Origin: Thelonectria olida
Taxonomy: Eukaryota; Ascomycota; Sordariomycetes; Hypocreales; Nectriaceae
Length of the DNA stretch: 64,000 nt
Reading direction: 5' to 3'
Assembly (NCBI GenBank): GCA_020736575.1
Contig: JAGPYM010000006.1
Location: 1,178,001-1,242,000, forward strand
A program made the translations under genes and the position numbers. The notes beneath the pieces were generated by a model. It made no database searches and had not been told where the DNA came from. It was given only the letters and a program-made list of their open reading frames with translations. Positions 34,502 to 46,666 of this stretch are shown one piece after another. Numbering within the stretch: the stretch's first letter is position 1; each line of letters begins with the position of its first letter.

Positions 34502-35868
34502 TTACAGAAGCAACAGGCCACCGAAGATCATACCGATAGCGGCGGTGAGAGCACTGTGGCCAGAGAACTGAGGAGCGGCGTTCTGGAGGTCGGGGTTGCT
34601 AGTGGTGGTAGCCTTGGAGGAGGGAACGACGGCGACCCAAGAAGTGGAAGTGAAAGTGACGACACCACCGTCCGAACGAGTCGAGGTGAGAGTCTTGGCA
34701 ACAGCACTTGAAGTGGTCTTGGTACCCTCAGTGATGGTGGCCTGAGTGGGCTCCGAGGTTGTCTGGTCGCCTGAAAAACTGTTAGCAAAACTGCACGGAG
34801 AAACCTGAGTAGTTATAAGTGTTGTGAATAGTGTGTTAGGTGCAGTGAATATCATGTCACGGCAGAATCCAGAATTCAACCGCACTCGCGGACCTTAAAC
34901 ATCAGTAGGCATATCGAGAACATTTCAACAATCTTCGAGGTGCGGATCCATATCCTCGGCTCTGGATTGAGCCTCGGGTCGGAGATCATATCCCACATAC
35001 TAGAGGTACTGGCGGCGACTGTCGCACTGGACTCCGACTCTTCGGAGTCGGTTGAGGTAGGGCTATCACTATCCGTTGTACCTTCCGTCGTCTCAGACGA
35101 CGGCAAAGAAGTAGAAGAAGCATTATCCGATAAAGACGTACTCTGAGCAGGGCGGGAGGAGGAGGTGGAGGCTGGTTCACTGGCTTCACTGGCTTCACTG
35201 GAGGATTCACTGGGAGAGGACGAGGTCTCGGAAGGCGCCTCTTCCGTGGTGAACGTACCGGAGTCAGTCGAGGAGTCGGACTCCTCGGTGGACTGGGGCT
35301 CTGCGGTGGTTGCCTGGGTCTCGGATTCCGCACTGGTGGTGGCAGCGGCCTGGGTAGTAGCCGCGGCCTCGCTGGTGGTCTCCTGAGCCTGGGTGGTTTG
35401 CTCGTCTGTGGATGGGTTAGAGATGGATTCGACGGATTCGACGGTCGAAGGTTCAGCCTTACTGGAGGTAGGCTCGGTGGCCTGCTGGGTCTCGGAGGCT
35501 CTCGTCTCGGAAGAAATCGGCGTGTTCTGGCGCTTGGCCATGTATCCCATGGCATGAGACAAGTTGGGGTTGTGTCTGTGGACAGCGTCCTTTACACTGA
35601 CTTGGGTAGGGCTGGCGTGACGCATGTGTCCAGGGCAGACGCCAGTAGCACTACCAATGGACACAGCGGCGATGCCAACCAAGAAGCAGATGCCCAGTGC
35701 CATTAGGATTCGCTTGCAGGTTGAGTTCTTAGGTGCGGGCTCCATGTAGGTCTCGGGATCCTCGTCCTGGTAAAGGGCCTCCTTCAACAGCATCCTCTCC
35801 TCTTCCTCGTGTGTGCTCAGTAGTCCAGCCTCCATGGTGTCGTTGTGCTTAGAGTCGTAGTACGCCAT
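34502..35868 (-). CDS. Ser/Thr-rich membrane-anchored surface protein
   Basis: Two exons, 35868-35001 and 34770-34502, with a 230-nt GT-AG intron (34771-35000), giving 378 residues. Residues 1-52 are acidic and cytosolic-looking, 53-75 form one helix (ILMALGICFLVGIAAVSIG), and the rest up to about 355 is Ser/Thr/Glu-rich with a Lys-Arg site (MAKRQNT) after the first 110 residues, possibly a Kex2 cleavage site. The C-terminus GHSALTAAIGMIFGGLLLL resembles a GPI-attachment tail or second helix. Such an O-glycosylated stalk suggests a cell-wall or sensor-like protein. There is no defined domain. Reading through the intron would end the protein early without the hydrophobic tail. Confidence 0.82.
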
Positions 35869-38800
35869 CTTGAAAAGGGAGAAAGATGGTTTGTTCGAGG
35901 AGGGGACTGAGTGGTTTTGTACTCGGAGGAGACTGGAGACTTGAGACTGAAGATGGAGACTGCAGATGCAATGGTGCGACTTGAGGAGGCAAAAGGACGA
36001 TCTCGGCAGCTAGGCACAAAGTGACAAGCGGCGATACGAATATGTTGAAGACGGGATATGCAAGAGCGTGTTTCTTGTTTTAGGTACACCACCCAGCGGG
36101 GAGAGGAGTGAGGGCGTGAGGGAGGGAGTGAGTGAGTGGACAGGATAGTTGATGTTGAGTTTGAGCCAAAGAGAACGATAGGTAGAGGATGAGAGGGTGA
36201 GGGCCGGGCCGTGACTGGTTTGGGAAAGAAGAAGAGAGGGGAGGGGAGTGAGTTTCTCTTTATCGATGATGAGAAGATGTCGTGGGGTGCGGGACCGCTT
36301 GCAAGTTGGGGGGGTTTTTGGTGTCTGCCAAGAGAGGCACCAGAGACCGTGTCTCTAGTAAAAGTGAATGGAGCCCGGTTGACCACTGACAGCCCTTTCT
36401 TGTGGTTTTATTTTTGTTGTTTATTTTTCTGGAGGGTCTCGGATTTTTGAGGAAGTTCCTTTTTTTGTTTTGAGGAGAATGTGCACACACAAGATTGAGA
36501 GAGAGAGGAATAATGAAGTGAGGAAGGAAAGAGGGAAGATAGCAGGCAATGAGCCTAAACGGAGGGAGAATACGGATGGAGACGCATGAACGGTAGCGTT
36601 ACGCCAAGGCAGGTTACAGGCGGCACCGGCGAAGGGAGCCGAGCGAGCGAGGGTTGGTCCTGTCACCCTTTGTCCAGGGCAGTCCAGCCCAGTCCAGCAG
36701 TAACACGAGGAGCTGCAGCGTTGTTTGCTCCACGGGCGTGACAAAGATCAGATGGAAGACTGGGGCTCGGAACAAAAAAAAATACAAGCTGGAAAAGAGG
36801 AGGCTGAATGGTGGGCTAAGCTGTCTAGAGTCAAGACCATGCGTGGCCGTGGTTCTAGGCCCTGGAGCTTGTCTCTTTCGTTTGTTGCTGGTTGGTTGGT
36901 GGTGGCAAGGGAGAATGGTGGTCGGAAGCAAAGCAAGAAAAAGGACGGGCACCCAAAGGTGTAAAAAATTGTGGTAGTGGTGGTAGGCATGTAAGAGGAA
37001 TTGCCCAGAATCACGACTGTATTGTCATGCCTCCGAAAATAGAACGTCATTTTATTCCCATTCTTCAATTTATTTCCCATATTCTTTCGGGGTCATCATT
37101 CTTGGGGCTCCTTGTTACCTCGTCCTCCGCCGTCGTCAGTGCAACCTCTCGATACGGGCGGGATAACGAGGCGGTGCCCGGGGCACCCGGGAAAAGCACC
37201 CCAGCACCTTGCTGAAAGGCCGGGGGAGGGCCTTGGAGTGCAGAGGGGCGTCGTCTAGCGGCTCGAGCTGGAGGCTTTACTCCCAAGATGCCTCACTCTC
37301 ACCTGAGGGGATCGACTGTGAATGGGACAATCAGGTTGCAACTTTAGGCGCTGCTGCTTCAGGCCTGCCTCCTCTTCAGGACAGCGAGACGCTCTCTGTC
37401 GCCTTGCAGCCGCTGCAACAAACTAACGCCTCCTGTCCAAAGTAGTGCTTCATGGCTTGATTCACGCATTCAGCTCAGGCTGACGGCGCACCTGACGTCC
37501 AATCGTATCTCGGCCGACCGCTCCTTAGGTCTTACGGGCGTTGACCACACCTCAGTTCCCTTGCTTGAAGCCGCAAAACAAATTAGATTTTGAACGCGAC
37601 GAATGAAGGCAAGGATCAAGAATGCATCTTTTCTTTTTTGTCTCAATGCTGTGGCTGTCAATGGCACATTGCATGCTACAGGGCTCTCAGGCTCTGCCTC
37701 TCGTCACCGTCACTGTCACTGCCACGGGCCGTCAAGGCACAGCAAGTCGTACTCCTCTCTCCACCACGCTTCGTCAGCCAGCCCAGCCCCGATTGTCCCG
37801 TCACTGCGTCCCCCCTGGAGCCTGTTCTTAGCTGGGAACTTGGGTTGCCATTCTTGGGTGATGAGTCCCCAAGTGTCGAGTCGGGACCTTGCGTGATGTC
37901 ACTGTGGATGGCAAGAGTTCAACCGTTCAAAACGCCATCCGAATTCAAAATATTTTGTTGTCTCCGTTTTCGGGCTTCGTATTCTGGAGTGGTCTGTGGT
38001 TTGTTGTTCAAGGTGTCAGACTACGTATGCAGTGTTGCACTCCCTCCTCCGCAAGCCACACGCCTTTGACACATTTGACACCATTCTCGCATCCATCCTC
38101 ACCATTCAGTTCACACACGCCTGTCTTGTTGGAAAAATACGAGAGAATCGGCAAAAACTCCAAACCGCCTTTGTCCGTTCTCGTAAGCGAGTAAGCGATC
38201 GGGCCCGACTCATTGGTCCCAATGGGCCTGAGCTGCTTCGTCGGTTCTTCCCCGTCCAATCCACCATCCCCTGCTCCCTGTCCGTTGCCTGCTCTGTCGT
38301 CTTGGCGGCTCTGGAAAACCTGCGTCAAGTCGTGTCTGCCCCTGTCCTGACGAAGTGATCAGTGATTGTCAGTGCTTCCAGCCCAACCTCTCCTGCCCTT
38401 GAAGACCCTGGATGCACGCTGCGGGCTGTGTGGGATGTGCCAGCTTGGGCCATAACCTCATAAGCACGCTGCATCAACTGTCCGTGTGGCCAACGGGAAA
38501 CTTGCTTCGTGGCGCTCCCTTGCAGCTGCAGCTGTCTCGACTCTCAGCTGAGAGACATGCACGGCTAAGGAGACGGCCACCACGACTGAGACTCATGAAG
38601 CGTTTAAAATGTTCGATCCGCTGCCGCTGACAACAATAGCCCTGCGTATATTATTGTCCCCCACCCTCCTGGCCGTGAACAATGGACACGTTCAATTGAG
38701 GAGATGATGTGTCTTGTCGCGTCCATGTCGACGACCCGAGAGCTGGTGTCCGTGTCACTTGTTACTGCCAGCATCACCACCGACCAGCCGTACGATCACT

Positions 38801-40676
38801 TCATTGACCCATGGTCCAGCTCCGCCCGGCGAGCCCGTGTCTTTTAGCTCCGGGCCGCCAAGAAGCTCAAGATGGAGCGCCCGGATCTGGCGGCTCAAAA
38901 TACTTGCGATCTGCCTCAGGGTCATGACTCTCGCAATTCCGCAATGATTGCGTATTCGCCTGTAACTCCAGGGCAAACCGCACATCTCAATGGCTGCCGT
39001 GGAGAGTTTGGCACAGTGAAACCCGGGCTGTCAGGACGACGAATCGGCCCCAGCCAACCGGGGAATAAGCACGGAGAGTTCGAAGGAGGCTGCCAGAAGC
39101 GTCTTAACTTCCCAAAGAAGGACAGCTCTGCGGTGCGGAGGTGTTGGGGCCAATATTGCTATTTGCTGCGAGTTTGTGACTGCCGAACGCCATCCGTGTT
39201 TTGGGGGCAAGCCACATTGAAGGGATGAATGGCCATGACAGGCTGCGTTGTCAGAGCTAGTCGTCTCGTAGGGAAGCTTGAAGCAGCTATTGCCGGAAGC
39301 CTCTGCCATGAACCGGCCAAGACCAACTCCCACCCCAAAATCCTTTGCCGGTGATCACCAGCGGCTAGTGGCTCAGAATAGAGCAGTCAGAACTTGAGAT
39401 CAGATGCGGATTTTCCACGGAGCCCGTTCGGGCGGCAGGCGTCGGGTTTCGCCAGAGCTTCAAGGTCCACCACTCGATTCTTGTTGACATTGTCAATCGA
39501 CTCCTCGTATCACCTCCACACGGTGGTGTGAGCCTTTGTGGTAACCGTAGTGCGTGTTTCTATCTCAAGGCCGAGGCCCCGCCTTCAGCAACGACCTTCA
39601 GAAGCTTTAGTCCCATTGCAAGGCCGAACTCCACGAGTGTTCCCTCTTCAAGGAGGTTGTCCTTGTTTCCTCGAGTCCCATCTACAAGTCTAGCAGATAT
39701 TGTCCTCAGTCCGCAGCTCGTCCAATACAAAGCTGGGATGACGTGTCTGACGTGTCACCTTGACCGCGAAATGCATCCCATCCCACATTACCCACGAAAT
39801 GGATGGCACCCGGCACTCGCAAACATTGGCTGGATCCTGGTGTGCGAGGTGTCATCGTAAGGCGGCTCTCCTCCATCTCTCCGCATTGGTAAGCTATAAT
39901 TATCCATCGAGGGTGTGGATGGACCAGCGAGGGAGCATGCGTCCCGGCTTCGTACTTTGCACGTCCTTACTCCATCGATGGAAATCTTCACCCCGGCTGT
40001 TGAAGAAAAGAAAGCTCACGCGTTTCTTGTGACTTTGACTGCTGATCGCCGTCAACAGCTTCATCGTTTCCCCTTTCGTCGGGCACACACATCATGCGAC
40101 TCCGGCCATTAAGAAGCCATTACCCCGGAGTCTTGCCTGATGGTCGGTCCTTTTCGAAGAGTGACTAAGGGTTGGGTTGAACCTTGGTCGATGCCATCCA
40201 TGCCGCCTTCCAAATGCTTTTTGGGTCCAATATATGTACGCAATTGATCGTGAGACGAACAACGAGGGAGGCAGAGGCCGAGCTCAGCCTCACTTCACGT
40301 GATAGCCTTGGCGAGGTTGTGTGGCTTGTGAAGTTTTTGTTGAGCCCGTGCTTGCTCCTATCGTTGGACCGCTGGTGGTGTTCCTAGATCGTGTTTGGCC
40401 CGGCCTCGCTGACTGATAATCGAGGCTGGTAGGCTGGTGACGAAACCGTCGCCCCATGCAGAGGCCACTTTCACATGATGAACGACAAAGCGAAATCTCG
40501 TCTTCCATGTCAACCACGACCGTCGGTGTGTACTTTGATCCGATTTTGAAGTCGCTGCCAGGAGCTTCCCCAGAAGCCGCCTACGTAATTTCCAGCGACA
40601 CGGTTATCCTTGATGCGCATTTCTGAATTTGGCTTCTTCTTCTTTCAATGGTACCACGCTGCTCGATAGACTCGTC
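35869..40676. other. 4.8-kb gap without a supportable gene
   Basis: The first 500 bp are the promoter and leader of the Ser/Thr-rich gene (C/T-rich on the minus strand). The remainder has many short frames on both strands, none with a family signature, consistent codon bias or convincing intron chain. A long non-coding transcript or a large regulatory region is possible, but nothing visible proves it. Confidence 0.5.
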
Positions 40677-43397
40677 ATGACAGAGCACCTCAGCCCCGAG
40701 TCGCAGGATGCTCTCGACTCCGATGAACAGAAACGCCTGCGACGCCTCTCACGATCTCCCCACCCGTATCACCACCAAAACTTCGACCTTCCCCATGCTT
40801 CCGAAACCTTCACTTTGCGCAACGGCTCCGCGCGCACCACTCAATCTGATGACGATGGCGGGGACTTTCTATCACCTACGACATATCCGCCTGTGGTCAA
40901 GGATTCAACGACCCAATCCAGCGACAGCGGGTCTGAGGCCGATGACGAACATTTCTGGAAGGGACTTCCAGCGCCCAAGACGACACCGCACAAGGGGTTG
41001 AGAGGACTCAATGAGTCGCTGTCGGGAACTTCGACGCCGCTGTTTTCTCCTATGACGCAAGAACGAGATGGCGCTGACTTAAAAGAGAAAGCCTTCATAG
41101 CGGAGGACATGGCGGAGCCGCGACTGGTCTTCGAAGTCATCCGCCGGAAGAGAATCGTTATGCGACGGGTGACAGAGGGCGGCATCGTGTTAGCTCTAGG
41201 AGTCATGGTCGCCTCGAATCCAGACGTTTCACGACTTTTAGGCATCTGGGGAAGAGGTATGTCATGCCATTGACATGCTCGCCTCGGTTTACGTCTAACT
41301 CCTTACAGACATCAAACTCCTTTCTTTATCCTACACTGGACTCATTATCCTCTACCCGCTCCGAGTGGTTGCCGCTGCTTATCGCAATCGCCGACCTTCA
41401 CGGCCGATTCCCCTCCGAATACCCGCCAACTTCGATCCCGCGCCTTTGATATACCCTCCCGCGATCACTCTATTCGTTTCGCTTCTAGTTTCGTCTAATA
41501 ACCCCGGCGGGATACTACCAAACATTGTCCTCGGCATGTGCACCATCCCCCAAAAGCTCATCCCCAAGGTCGACCCGTACGCCACGTTCGACCTGATGGC
41601 GTGGGCGCTCACCTGTTTGCCATTGCTCTGGGGAATTCCATTTACAGACGACTCAATATATGGCCAAGATCTACCGTGGATATCCGAGGAGACGATAACA
41701 CTATTATACCCCTTGCACCAGACTGTTTGTGTCGTTCTTCATTATCTCACCACCACTAGTCTTTTGACAGCTGAGCTTCAGCTGTTGTCAGTTGCCCTCA
41801 TCAACGTCATGCTTCTGGCCTCTTCACCCCAGGTTTTGATACTCAAAGCTCTCTTATGGGGAGGTGGATTGGGTTTGCTTTTATTCTGCGCTCCTATAAT
41901 CCGGTGGGGGATAGCCCTTGCTAGGGTCCCAAAATGGCGGTTCCGCCGACCTTCGAGCTCCGAAAATCCACCTCTCTTGAAGACCATCACTCAGTTATTG
42001 TCATTGAGGCATTTGAAGAAGGAGCTGCTTGGCCCAAACTTTGACGACGGCACATATGACTCCACCGCAACATCTGACGACGAGGTGATGGCGCCATTCA
42101 AGAGACCTAAGAAGGCTCTTACTATGGTAATCGGCGACTATCCGCCTGGAGGTGGCAGTGTTCCCTCGTCTCCTACGGCGGATGAGGCCGTCTTTGCGAA
42201 TGGTAACTCTCACAAGAGGAGGCACACATTGCCATACATCGACAACACTGTTCGTCGCAATGCAACCCATACGCCCTCTGGCCGGAGGAAACGAGCAGCT
42301 TCAATGACAATTCGGCCGTACTTCAAGTTGACTCACACGCAGGCGGTCATGAGGAAGTGGCTCTACGCGAGTTATGTGTATGTGTGCATTCTAGCCACGA
42401 TACTCTTTGGCATTCGACCATACGTCTCAAAGGTGGCCCTGAATGGGAATGATGCCATCGGATGGGCACTCGGGTACCTTTTTGGCGACTTGCCCTGGTT
42501 CAGATTCCAAGTTGTCCAAGCAAACCTGGAAAAATGGATTTGCCTGCCAACACGACCGGATCAGGATGAGCCCCAATGCAATCTGGGATGGGTGCAACAT
42601 GTTCGCCATAATGATTTCGGAGAAGCCAATACTCGACTATTCATCAGCGCTTATTGGTTAGCCATTCTCGTTGTTGGACTTCTCATCGTCTTCCGCCTGA
42701 AGGACATCTACGAGGTTGATACACGGCGAAAGGTGTTTCATTTCATGATGGTTGGCATGTTCCTCCCTGCGACCTTTGTTGACCCAGCCTTTGCGGCTCT
42801 AGCCTCTCTCTGGTCCTAGCCGTCTTCTTAATTCTCGACCTTTTGCGGGCAAGCCAGCTCCCGCCTCTATCTAAACCAATTGCGTCTTTCCTCGCTCCCT
42901 ATGTCGACGGCCGGGACTTTCGAGGACCTGTCGTCATCTCCCACATTTTCCTCCTCATCGGTTGCGCCATTCCGCTTTGGTTGGACCTTGCTTCCCTTCC
43001 CCGATCTGGCGACGGCTACCTTATCGGGTGGGAGGTTCCGATGAGAGAAGTGAGCATGGTATCCGGTGTTATTTGCGTCGGCTTGGGAGACGCGGCTGCT
43101 TCTCTGATCGGCCGTCGCTACGGACGTAGGAAATGGCTCTGGGGCGGTGGCAAGAGCCTCGAGGGCAGCATTGCTTTCGCCATGGCTGTGTTCATTGGCC
43201 TCGCCGCAGCCAGCGCGTGGATGAGAGTCGGCGGATGGCCTGTTGCTGGGGAGCAGCTAAGTGTCCTAGCGAGTGCCCGGAATGCCGGGATGTGTGCCTC
43301 GATGGCCAGCCTTACTGAAGCTGTCCTCACAGGCGGGAACGATAATGTTATTGTGCCGGTGGTTCTCTGGACTTGCGCGAAAAGCCTTGGAGTTTGA
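40677..43397 (+). CDS. SEC59: Dolichol kinase, frame-disrupted in this sequence
   Basis: Phosphorylates dolichol with CTP at the ER membrane to supply the lipid carrier for protein glycosylation. Exon 1 is 40677-41256 and exon 2 starts at 41309 (intron 41257-41308), joined WGR|DIKLLSLSYTG. The N-terminal 170 residues are disordered; then come many membrane helices. The family core KDIYEVDTRRKVFHFMMVGM and DPAFAALA lies in one frame, which meets a stop at 42817-42819. The continuing core LAVFLILDLLRASQLPPLSK, YVDGRDFRGPVVISHIFLL and the nucleotide-binding GLGDAAASLIGRRYGRRKW is in another frame, ending at 43397. The shift falls in a CT repeat at 42804-42811; one CT unit fewer would restore a continuous family-like protein. 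No intron fits. An assembly error, a true mutation or recoding are all possible. Confidence 0.9.
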
Positions 43398-43865
43398 TAA
43401 CTACAATATCCGGTTACGGCGTTGGCGGGGTCTTGATTTTGCTTTAGAAAAGCACAAAAGATATGTGGTCAACGGCCTAGTAGACACAATTAATGCTTAT
43501 GATTGCACGATATCATATATTTGGAAGTGCCATTTCGGTTCCGAGCGATTGCAGTGTCAAGCCTTGTGGCCACGTACTTCTTCAAGTGTATGTTGAGTTT
43601 CTTTCCACTTCTCGGTGTTTAGCTCGCGGAATGGTGTTATTGGCTTTGTAACAAGGGAGCAAGGCTTGGCAAATCTGTTGGTCGTTATCAAACAAATAGT
43701 ATATGCACTGATGATCCTGGCACGAAACAGTAAGCTGCATAACCGAGTGGGCAGATGCGACTCACAAGGCAGACAGGCAGACAGACAGACACCAGTACAC
43801 TTTGACTTATTACAGGCGAACTCCTGTCACTTGGTAAGGGTAGCGAGATAGATCAGTTAGCCACC
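43398..43865. other. Intergenic region
   Basis: 468 bp with no gene. It contains a short (cagacagg)-type repeat near 43770-43792, just upstream of the next ATG, which has the context gccaccATGG. Confidence 0.6.
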
Positions 43866-46094
43866 ATGGCAGGTTTCCACGAGTCGTCTCAGTTTTTGCT
43901 CCAACCTCTAGCCCAAAGACAGTCTCACAATGCCAACCACCAAGATCACGCCGACGACACAGACGAGACACGTGCTGAGGCTCTGTCACGACCTAGCGGC
44001 GGAAGCCACGACCAGAGTCACAGCGATAGCAATGACTTATCCACCAAGCACACTGGCCTCCTAATCCAGGACGCCGCACTTACATCACCATCCGCAGACG
44101 GCGCCAAAAAGAACGTCAATGGCTTGCACTCACAACATCGCCGACACGCGAGCAATACCTTTCTAACATGGAGTCTCGAGTTGGCCCTCCTTCTAGTGGC
44201 CGCGGGGCTGCTCGTCGCCATCATCGTCATCCTACTCACCTACAGTGACAATGAAGTGCCCAATTGGAACGGCGACGACAACACTGGAGGCATCACACTC
44301 AACGCCCTCGTGGCCTTGATCGCCACCATCTTCCGCGCCATCTTGGCCTTTATAGCGTTGCAAGTGCTCGCTCAGCTGAAATGGGACTGGGTGGCGGCAC
44401 GCTTCCGGCCGGTGCGCGACATGCAGCGCTTCGACGATGCTTCACGCGGCGTCTGGGGCTCGCTACAGCTGCTGCCAGCCGTGGCCCTACGCCAACCGCT
44501 CGCCGTCGTCGCTGTCGTCGTTGTCGTCGCGTCGCTAGCTATCGGGCCTGTCACGCAGCAGACGATGCAAACGTACTACTGCCTCCGCGACGCTGCTGGG
44601 CGGCCTGCTGCCATTACTGTGGCTAACCGCGTTGTTGACGAGACTCTCTACTATAGCCAGCGCTCCGTGATGTACGCCCTCAACGTTGGTTTGCAGTCGG
44701 CCATGCAAGACGCTGTGGTTAATCCTTCCAATGACTCAAACATTGCCACGCTCTTCACTTGCCCGTCCGGCAACTGCACCTTTATCGCCTACTCTGACCA
44801 CCCAGGACAGCCTGCCGATGAGAGAGTCTCGCACGCCAGCATCGGCATGTGCAGCCGCTGCGAGGACGTTTACGAGCTGGTGCAGAAGTACAATGAAACA
44901 ACCCTCGGCCTGACCGTGTCGAAACCCAGCCATAATTCCAACGAGACGAAACGGCTCGCAATCACCCCGGGCACACCCGCCACAGGAGGCACCAAGTATC
45001 TGGCCTCGAGCGTCACAGGCAACCTCGCGTGGGCGCACCAGGCAGTGCCGCGCGACTTTCTTAATACAGCCCGCTGGTCCGCTGCCAACTTCTCTATACT
45101 TGCCTTTTCGCAAGACCGCTGTAATAAATTGCCTAACAGTACCGTCTCGTGTTCGCTATTTGCGAAGCCCTATGAGATAAACCGTCAGGCCTGGGACCAA
45201 CCGACGGACTATATTGCGGCAACGTGCATCCTGTATCCGTGTGTCAAATACTACGCAGGCACTGTCCGGGACGGCGCCCTCTCCGAAAGGGTCGTCCGCA
45301 GCACGCCGCTCCGCCCGCAAAACCCGGAGGCGCTCTCGGGTGGCGGCGAGCTCGCGATGGCCCTCCGCTGGGCCGGCGTCCAGACCCCGTGCAGGGTTAA
45401 CGACACGCTGTATACGTCGTCAAACATGTCCTCCGCCTCTGCACAGCTGCCACCCGACGCCAAAGAAACTGTCAACGCCCATTCCAAAGACTGGGCCAGC
45501 GATGACATTGACACCCCGGCCGGATATACCAACGTCACGGCCCCGCGGGAGTGCGTGGCGACGCTCTGGTCGGGCTTCCTCAGTGCCCTTCAGTACGAGT
45601 TAATAGAGTCTTTCAGCGCTGAGTGCTCGCCACGCGGTCATCAAACCGAAGTCGTGTCTTGCACGAGCAGTTCGGGCGGAACATCGATGTCCATGGCTGC
45701 CCTGCTACGGCCTCGCTCCACCAGTCTCGATACCATTAGAGAAAACGTCAGCTCTATGGCCATGCGCATAACTACGGAGATGCGCCGCACCGGTTGGGGC
45801 GCGCGCACAGAGGCCGCCGCGACCGTGGAGGGCGAGGCAAAAGAGAACCGGACGTGTATCCGCGTTGAATGGGGCTGGTTTGCGCTGCCGGCAGCCCTTC
45901 TGCTTCTATGCGCCGTGCTGCTCGGCTGGGTCATTGTGAGGGATCTCCGGGCCAGGAACGGCAGCGTGATCTGGAAGAGCTCGGTGCTGCCGTTTTTGCT
46001 TAAAGACTATGTCCCTGCGATAGAAACAATGAGCCTCAAGGACTTAGATGCGGCGGCTGGGGGGCTTGAGGTCAAGTTGCAGAAGCTAGAGTAG
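43866..46094 (+). CDS. DUF3176-like fungal membrane protein
   Basis: Intronless, 742 residues. After about 95 disordered residues the protein shows TWSLELALLLVAAGLLVAI, then GGITLNALVALIATIFRAIL and RGVWGSLQLL, which is the DUF3176 signature (WxLE...ITLNxLV...RGPWGS). There are helices at about 100-125, 140-165 and 210-232, and one near the C-terminus (ALPAALLLLCAVLLGWVIV). The 440-residue loop between the third and last helix has many sequons and cysteines (FTCPSGNCTF, MCSRCED), so it is likely outside the cell. The end, VIWKSSVLPFLL..., also fits. Members are fungal-specific and functionally uncharacterised. Confidence 0.85.
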   Translation: MAGFHESSQFLLQPLAQRQSHNANHQDHADDTDETRAEALSRPSGGSHDQSHSDSNDLSTKHTGLLIQDAALTSPSADGAKKNVNGLHSQHRRHASNTFLTWSLELALLLVAAGLLVAIIVILLTYSDNEVPNWNGDDNTGGITLNALVALIATIFRAILAFIALQVLAQLKWDWVAARFRPVRDMQRFDDASRGVWGSLQLLPAVALRQPLAVVAVVVVVASLAIGPVTQQTMQTYYCLRDAAGRPAAITVANRVVDETLYYSQRSVMYALNVGLQSAMQDAVVNPSNDSNIATLFTCPSGNCTFIAYSDHPGQPADERVSHASIGMCSRCEDVYELVQKYNETTLGLTVSKPSHNSNETKRLAITPGTPATGGTKYLASSVTGNLAWAHQAVPRDFLNTARWSAANFSILAFSQDRCNKLPNSTVSCSLFAKPYEINRQAWDQPTDYIAATCILYPCVKYYAGTVRDGALSERVVRSTPLRPQNPEALSGGGELAMALRWAGVQTPCRVNDTLYTSSNMSSASAQLPPDAKETVNAHSKDWASDDIDTPAGYTNVTAPRECVATLWSGFLSALQYELIESFSAECSPRGHQTEVVSCTSSSGGTSMSMAALLRPRSTSLDTIRENVSSMAMRITTEMRRTGWGARTEAAATVEGEAKENRTCIRVEWGWFALPAALLLLCAVLLGWVIVRDLRARNGSVIWKSSVLPFLLKDYVPAIETMSLKDLDAAAGGLEVKLQKLE

Positions 46095-46666
46095 CTTCTG
46101 TCTGTTTATCACTAACATAGGTACATGTATCTGAGAACTTGGTAGTAGAAGTTTTCACCGTATGGGTAGTATTAGCCCACAACCAGAGTTGATAACACAA
46201 AGGGAGCAAGTAGACTTGATTTCAAGTATAGGAGGGCGCGGACAGGCATCATTAAACACGTGCACTGCTTTTTCGTATAAGGTTGTTCATAGCGATTATT
46301 GTCTTTGTGCGGTGTTGTGCCCGTCAAGTCTACATCGTATCTAGGAATAAGGTAGGTACGATTCATCTTGTTCACATTGCTCCTACCGGCTACCTACCCG
46401 GTAGACTAAGAGTGCTATTCTATTATTCATAGCTCATTCTCTCAATAAGCTCTTGTCGAGGATATGCGTTAACCTTTGGATGCGGTTTTTGGCCTTTCCG
46501 CATCACCTCGAAGCAACAATCTAGATCTCCACGGCTTTGAAAGAAGTGCCATGTCAGAATGTGTAGAATTACTATTGGTTGACTCAGTTCCAATAGGTAG
46601 CCTCCTCAAAAACGCCTGGTAGATGTGAGGATATATAAGTATAGGGTAGTACAATAAATCATCATT
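46095..46666. other. Convergent intergenic region
   Basis: No supported gene in 572 bp; AT-rich, with ggtaggta/cctacc words at about 46350-46400. Confidence 0.6.

Noticed and set aside
37230..37300. Stretch with tRNA-like stem text
   Set aside because: No TTC-loop consensus and no complete cloverleaf can be drawn.
36400..39900. Many frames of 60-160 codons on both strands
   Set aside because: They overlap one another, show no shared codon bias, no recognisable domain and no consistent intron chain.
43765..43795. Short cagacagg repeats as possible CRISPR-like array
   Set aside because: Only a few contiguous short units without spacers, in a eukaryotic genome; simple repeat.
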